Shown here one piece after another: positions 60,572 through 64,000 of a stretch of DNA of 64,000 bases. The notes under the pieces were generated by a model. The model was not told where the DNA came from and made no database searches. It saw only the letters and a list, made by a program, of their open reading frames with translations. Each line of letters begins with the position of its first letter. Within the stretch, counting starts at the first letter, position 1. The stretch is from Chloranthus sessilifolius (Eukaryota > Streptophyta > Magnoliopsida > Chloranthales > Chloranthaceae): assembly GCA_021018995.1 (NCBI GenBank), contig CM037584.1, positions 172,750,317 to 172,814,316 of the forward strand. Reading direction: 5' to 3'. Position numbers and translations under genes: made by a program.

Positions 60572-61760
60572 TTGCAGATATGGTTGACCTCATAATCGAA
60601 TTCAACCTCATTGAACCTGACAATTGCCCTCTTAAAATATCGAGATCTTTTAACAACAATTTAGTGTGTCCATCGGATTCAACCTCATTGGACCTGACAA
60701 TTGCCCTCTTAAAATATCGAGATCTTTTAACAACAATTTGATGTGCCCATCAACAATTCTCAACATTGAGATTCATGGCTTATATCAACCCTACACTTGG
60801 AAGAGGCGCTCTCATATCGAATTCCATCGCCAAATAATTTTGTATATGGATGTCCAACATACCTTAATGGTCAGGTTCAATCAAGTTAAATAACATTTCG
60901 ATTTCAGTCACATATATAGCACATGGATACGGGAGAATTTTGACTTTCATGATTTTCACTTTTTATAAAATGATGTACAGTCAAGATTCTCATATTTATA
61001 AGGGCTATACATGTGATTAAACCTTAAAACAATATGTTAAAAACAGCCATCAAACTTATTATACAATTTGGAATCAAAATCTAATCCCGTGAGTCTCAAT
61101 TTTCGTGATTTGTTTTAGGTCCCAATTTTCGTGATTTATTGTCTTGAGACAATAAATCTTGAGATTAAACAAGATTGCGGAAAAAAATTGTGTCACATGA
61201 GCATCATCTAAGCCCTCAAATTTTTCGGACAATATAATTGATATTATGGACAAAAATTAATAAAGGCAGTCACTCAATGGCAATCTCTGCCAATTAGATT
61301 GACATGAATTGTCATGGGCGTCAATTTTTGGCCTAAAAGATTTTTAGATCATTACGGTATAAATGGCCTTCCACCTGTCACACATCTCAACAAATAGAAC
61401 CTTTAAATTTATCCACCAAATCTTTAAGTTCACCCGTTGAAACACATTGACTTGATAGAATCAGATGTTATCTTCTCAATCTTTCACATGATGGATTTGG
61501 AGATTATAAGCCTACCATTAGATGATTAGTGTTTTATAATTCGTGGCACACATCTTAAAAAAAATGACATTGACAATTACGTGTGCGCTTAAAATTAATT
61601 TTAGGGTCACTCATTTTGGACGTTTATCATATGAATTAGAAAAGTAGATCGTATGATGGTACGATGGTAAAATCTATCTATATCATGTGAAAGATTGGCA
61701 CTATAAACAATCTCCATCGTCCGATTTAGTGGGTGGATAATCCGATAAACACATAAAATG
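60571..61760 (+). repeat. NAA10 unit E upstream segment R
   Basis: Copy of 5126-6350 including the 77-bp tandem duplication and foldback. It starts at CTTTGCAGATATGG, inside the coding strand of the protease remnant. Confidence 0.75.
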
Positions 61761-61892
61761 TCTCCCTTCGTATCCTGAAAAGTAACGACCACGAGCCTCC
61801 GATTCGGAAACGAAGCTAGAAAACGAGGACCAAAAAATAGCATAGCAGAGAAAGAAGAAGAAGAAGAAGAAGAAGAGATCGATTGGCTGAAA

Positions 61893-62486
61893 ATGGTTTG
61901 CATTCGGCAAGCAACGATGGACGATCTCCTGGCGATGCAAGCCTGCAACCTCCTCTGCCTCCCGGAGAACTACCAAATGAAGTACTACTTCTACCACATC
62001 CTATCATGGCCCCAACTCCTCTACGTCGCCGAGGACTACGGCGGCCGCATCGTTGGCTACGTCCTCGCCAAAATGGAAGAGGAGACCACCGAGTGCCACG
62101 GCCACATCACCTCCCTCGCCGTCCTCCGCACCCACCGCAAGCTCGGCCTCGCCACCAAGCTCATGACCGCCGCTCAAAACGCCATGGAGCAGGTCTTCGG
62201 CGCCGATTACGTCTCGCTACACGTTCGCCGTAGTAATCGCGCAGCTTTTAATCTGTATACGGAGACGTTGGGGTATAAGATTCATGATGTGGAGGCTAAG
62301 TATTATGCTGATGGGGAGGATGCTTATGATATGAGGAAGCAGCTTAAGGGGAGGCAGTATCACCATCAACAGCAGCATCATGGGCATGCGCATGGGCATC
62401 ATGGCCATCGTGGGCATCATCATCATCATGGAGGAGGGTGCTGCTCAAGTGAGGTGAAGGGTGATTCCAAATCTGCTGCTGAGTGA
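61893..62486 (+). CDS. NAA10: NAA10, N-alpha-acetyltransferase catalytic subunit, intact copy E
   Basis: Catalytic subunit of NatA, the co-translational N-terminal acetyltransferase. 197 residues, intronless, near the family length. The start is the ATG in GAAAATGG after a 5' (GAA)n tract, with no in-frame ATG upstream. Conserved features are [13 protein letters not shown] (with E25), [20 protein letters not shown], the acetyl-CoA motif RKLGLA (82-87), [17 protein letters not shown] and [12 protein letters not shown]. The tail is His-rich (about 157-180) and ends GGGCCSS, as in plant NAA10. All four residues altered in copy A have the conserved state here. This is the only copy in the window with no visible defect. 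Whether the lack of introns is native or reflects retroposition is not resolved. Confidence 0.9.
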   Translation: MVCIRQATMDDLLAMQACNLLCLPENYQMKYYFYHILSWPQLLYVAEDYGGRIVGYVLAKMEEETTECHGHITSLAVLRTHRKLGLATKLMTAAQNAMEQVFGADYVSLHVRRSNRAAFNLYTETLGYKIHDVEAKYYADGEDAYDMRKQLKGRQYHHQQQHHGHAHGHHGHRGHHHHHGGGCCSSEVKGDSKSAAE

Positions 62487-64000
62487 TTGGTGATTTAGGT
62501 AATTTTATTTTGTTGAAATTGGAAAAATTAGGGCTTTTTTGGAACTTTGTCTTTATGATGGTGGAGGCTATTTGGACATGTTCATGTACTCTATTACGTA
62601 TCATCATCAATATGGAGGATGTTGATCCGGTAAGGTGAATGATGATTTGGGTAATTTTGTTTTATTAAAATTGGGAAATTAGGGCTTTTTTTTATTGATG
62701 ATGGTGGTCTTTTATGAGTAATGGATTTACCAGGAATATGGGAATGGTTGGATGACTGTTGATATTTTTTCGTGGTTTTTTATTATCGGATAATAAATCA
62801 TTTGGACATGTTTGTTTACTCTATTATGTGGTTTAGATTCGGATTTTATTACTATTGAGATTTGTGACCTCTAGTGATTCTGATTTTGGTTTTTCCTTCT
62901 TCTTTTGTTGTTGAATTTTGGTGGCGTTTTCAGTGTATATTTAGAATCAGTGGATTTCATGTAACTGAGTTGCTCTTCCCTTGTGTTTCGATTATTCGAA
63001 TCTTCAACTTAGGGAATATTTAAAATTTGGATATGTTACTTGTTCGATGTCTGAGTAGAAGAGAAAAGAAACTTGCAAAACCGTGCATGGAAGTTGGAAT
63101 GGAATAACTATTGATTCGGATGTTTTGTGATATTGATGTAGGAGATATATCACAAGGGTTTGAGCTATTAGTGTTGAATTCCTTTTTTCTTTTAAATCGC
63201 TGCATGGTATTCCTTTTTATCCAGTAGAGATTTCTAATGTACTATTTTATTCAATTCAAGAATATGGGTTAACATTACATTACATGGAGCAAAATTTCCT
63301 ACTTTTGATATATTACAAGGTTTTCAGTCAGTTTTCTTCAAGAACTCACTTGGCTTAAATGCTATACAAAAAATGAAGACTCGATTCAAAGGCTTCTCAA
63401 TTTCAGCTACTTCATTAACATTGGCCTCCCTTTCTTTTTGAAACGTTGTTTATTATCTTAATATCAAAAACAAAATATCTGTTTTTGTCTCCCTTGTTTT
63501 GGCGTTATTCATTTATGTTTCCAAAGATTATTCCTTTAGAAGCTTCATATCTATTTTCTGAACCCTTTACATGAAATAAAAGTCTCAAATTGTTCCTGGT
63601 TATCTGTTGCACTGATGAATCTCAAATTGTTGTTAAGTATTGCATTAATACATTAACTTGATCTTTTAATCAATCCTGATTGGCATATTAGCTTTCAATT
63701 AGGAATATGTTTTTACTATAATATGTTCTTCTCATCTTTTGAAAATCAATTCAGACCATGATACCGGTAGGGGGCCGAATTGGATTGAACCAGATCGTAT
63801 TTTGTTAAATCATGAGACTTTAATATACTTAATATATATGGAAATACTGTAGTGGCTTTCGGGCAAATGCAGTGGATGTGTTGTCAAGAAGCTGCCTTGA
63901 GAGTATGTAAGGCTTCTACTATGCGTGGGGAAGCCAAGGACATCTCAAGGATTTTTATAAATTTTCAAAAAGAGGTCCGAGACTATGCGCCCAGGCGTAG
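62487..64000 (+). repeat. NAA10 unit E 3' flank and Q, running off the window
   Basis: Reverse complement of the flanks of B, C and D. Q starts at about 63835 and is cut by the window end, so the full extent of this unit is unknown. Confidence 0.7.

Overview
The window is nuclear DNA of a flowering plant. The evidence is a plant-type NAA10 gene with a His-rich, Cys-containing tail, a plant RINGv (MARCH-like) membrane E3 ligase gene with canonical GT-AG introns, plant L1-type LINEs, Copia and Gypsy LTR fossils, a MuDR-type transposon and many small hAT-like elements. The first half of the NAA10 coding region is GC-rich and the rest is not, which suits a monocot or magnoliid-like genome, but the species cannot be named from this sequence.

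The layout is a cluster of segmental duplications. A 'NAA10 unit' (upstream foldback region, intronless NAA10, about 1.5 kb of 3' flank, then a conserved 'Q' segment) occurs five times: A at 5126-7224 (+), B at 14373-16797 (-), C at 36003-39525 (-), D at 39537-41938 (-), and E from 60571 to the window end (+). By eye only E (61893-62486) is intact. A has lost the conserved catalytic-site glutamate and three other conserved residues. B and C are frameshifted. D has an in-frame residue loss, substitutions and a stop in its tail.

A 'RINGv unit' occurs twice, head to head with NAA10 copies B and D: G1 at 16798-34340 and G2 at 41939-53410. Eight exons can be recognised across the two. G1 lacks exon 1 and exons 7-8 and has indels in exon 2. 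G2 lacks exon 3 and fuses exon 2 to exon 4 out of frame, but keeps exons 1 and 5-8. Neither copy is whole, and their losses are complementary. The roughly 9.2 kb between G1 exons 2 and 4, absent from G2, holds a LINE tail, a Gypsy fossil, a tandem duplication overlapping exon 3, and a foldback element carrying a complete-ended Copia insertion.

The rest is mobile DNA. 1-5100 is mostly repeat remnants, including a PIF-like element with a nested foldback. 7225-14050 holds two LINE 3' ends interrupted by small hAT-like elements. 54000-60570 holds hAT-like elements and a decayed MuDR transposase (57079-59737), followed by a 20-bp minisatellite and a reverse-strand ULP1/C48 protease remnant that the unit E boundary cuts. 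A recurring theme is a set of 125-300 bp elements with 8-bp target duplications whose interiors repeat one short palindromic word such as TATCGG. No tRNA, rRNA or CRISPR was seen.
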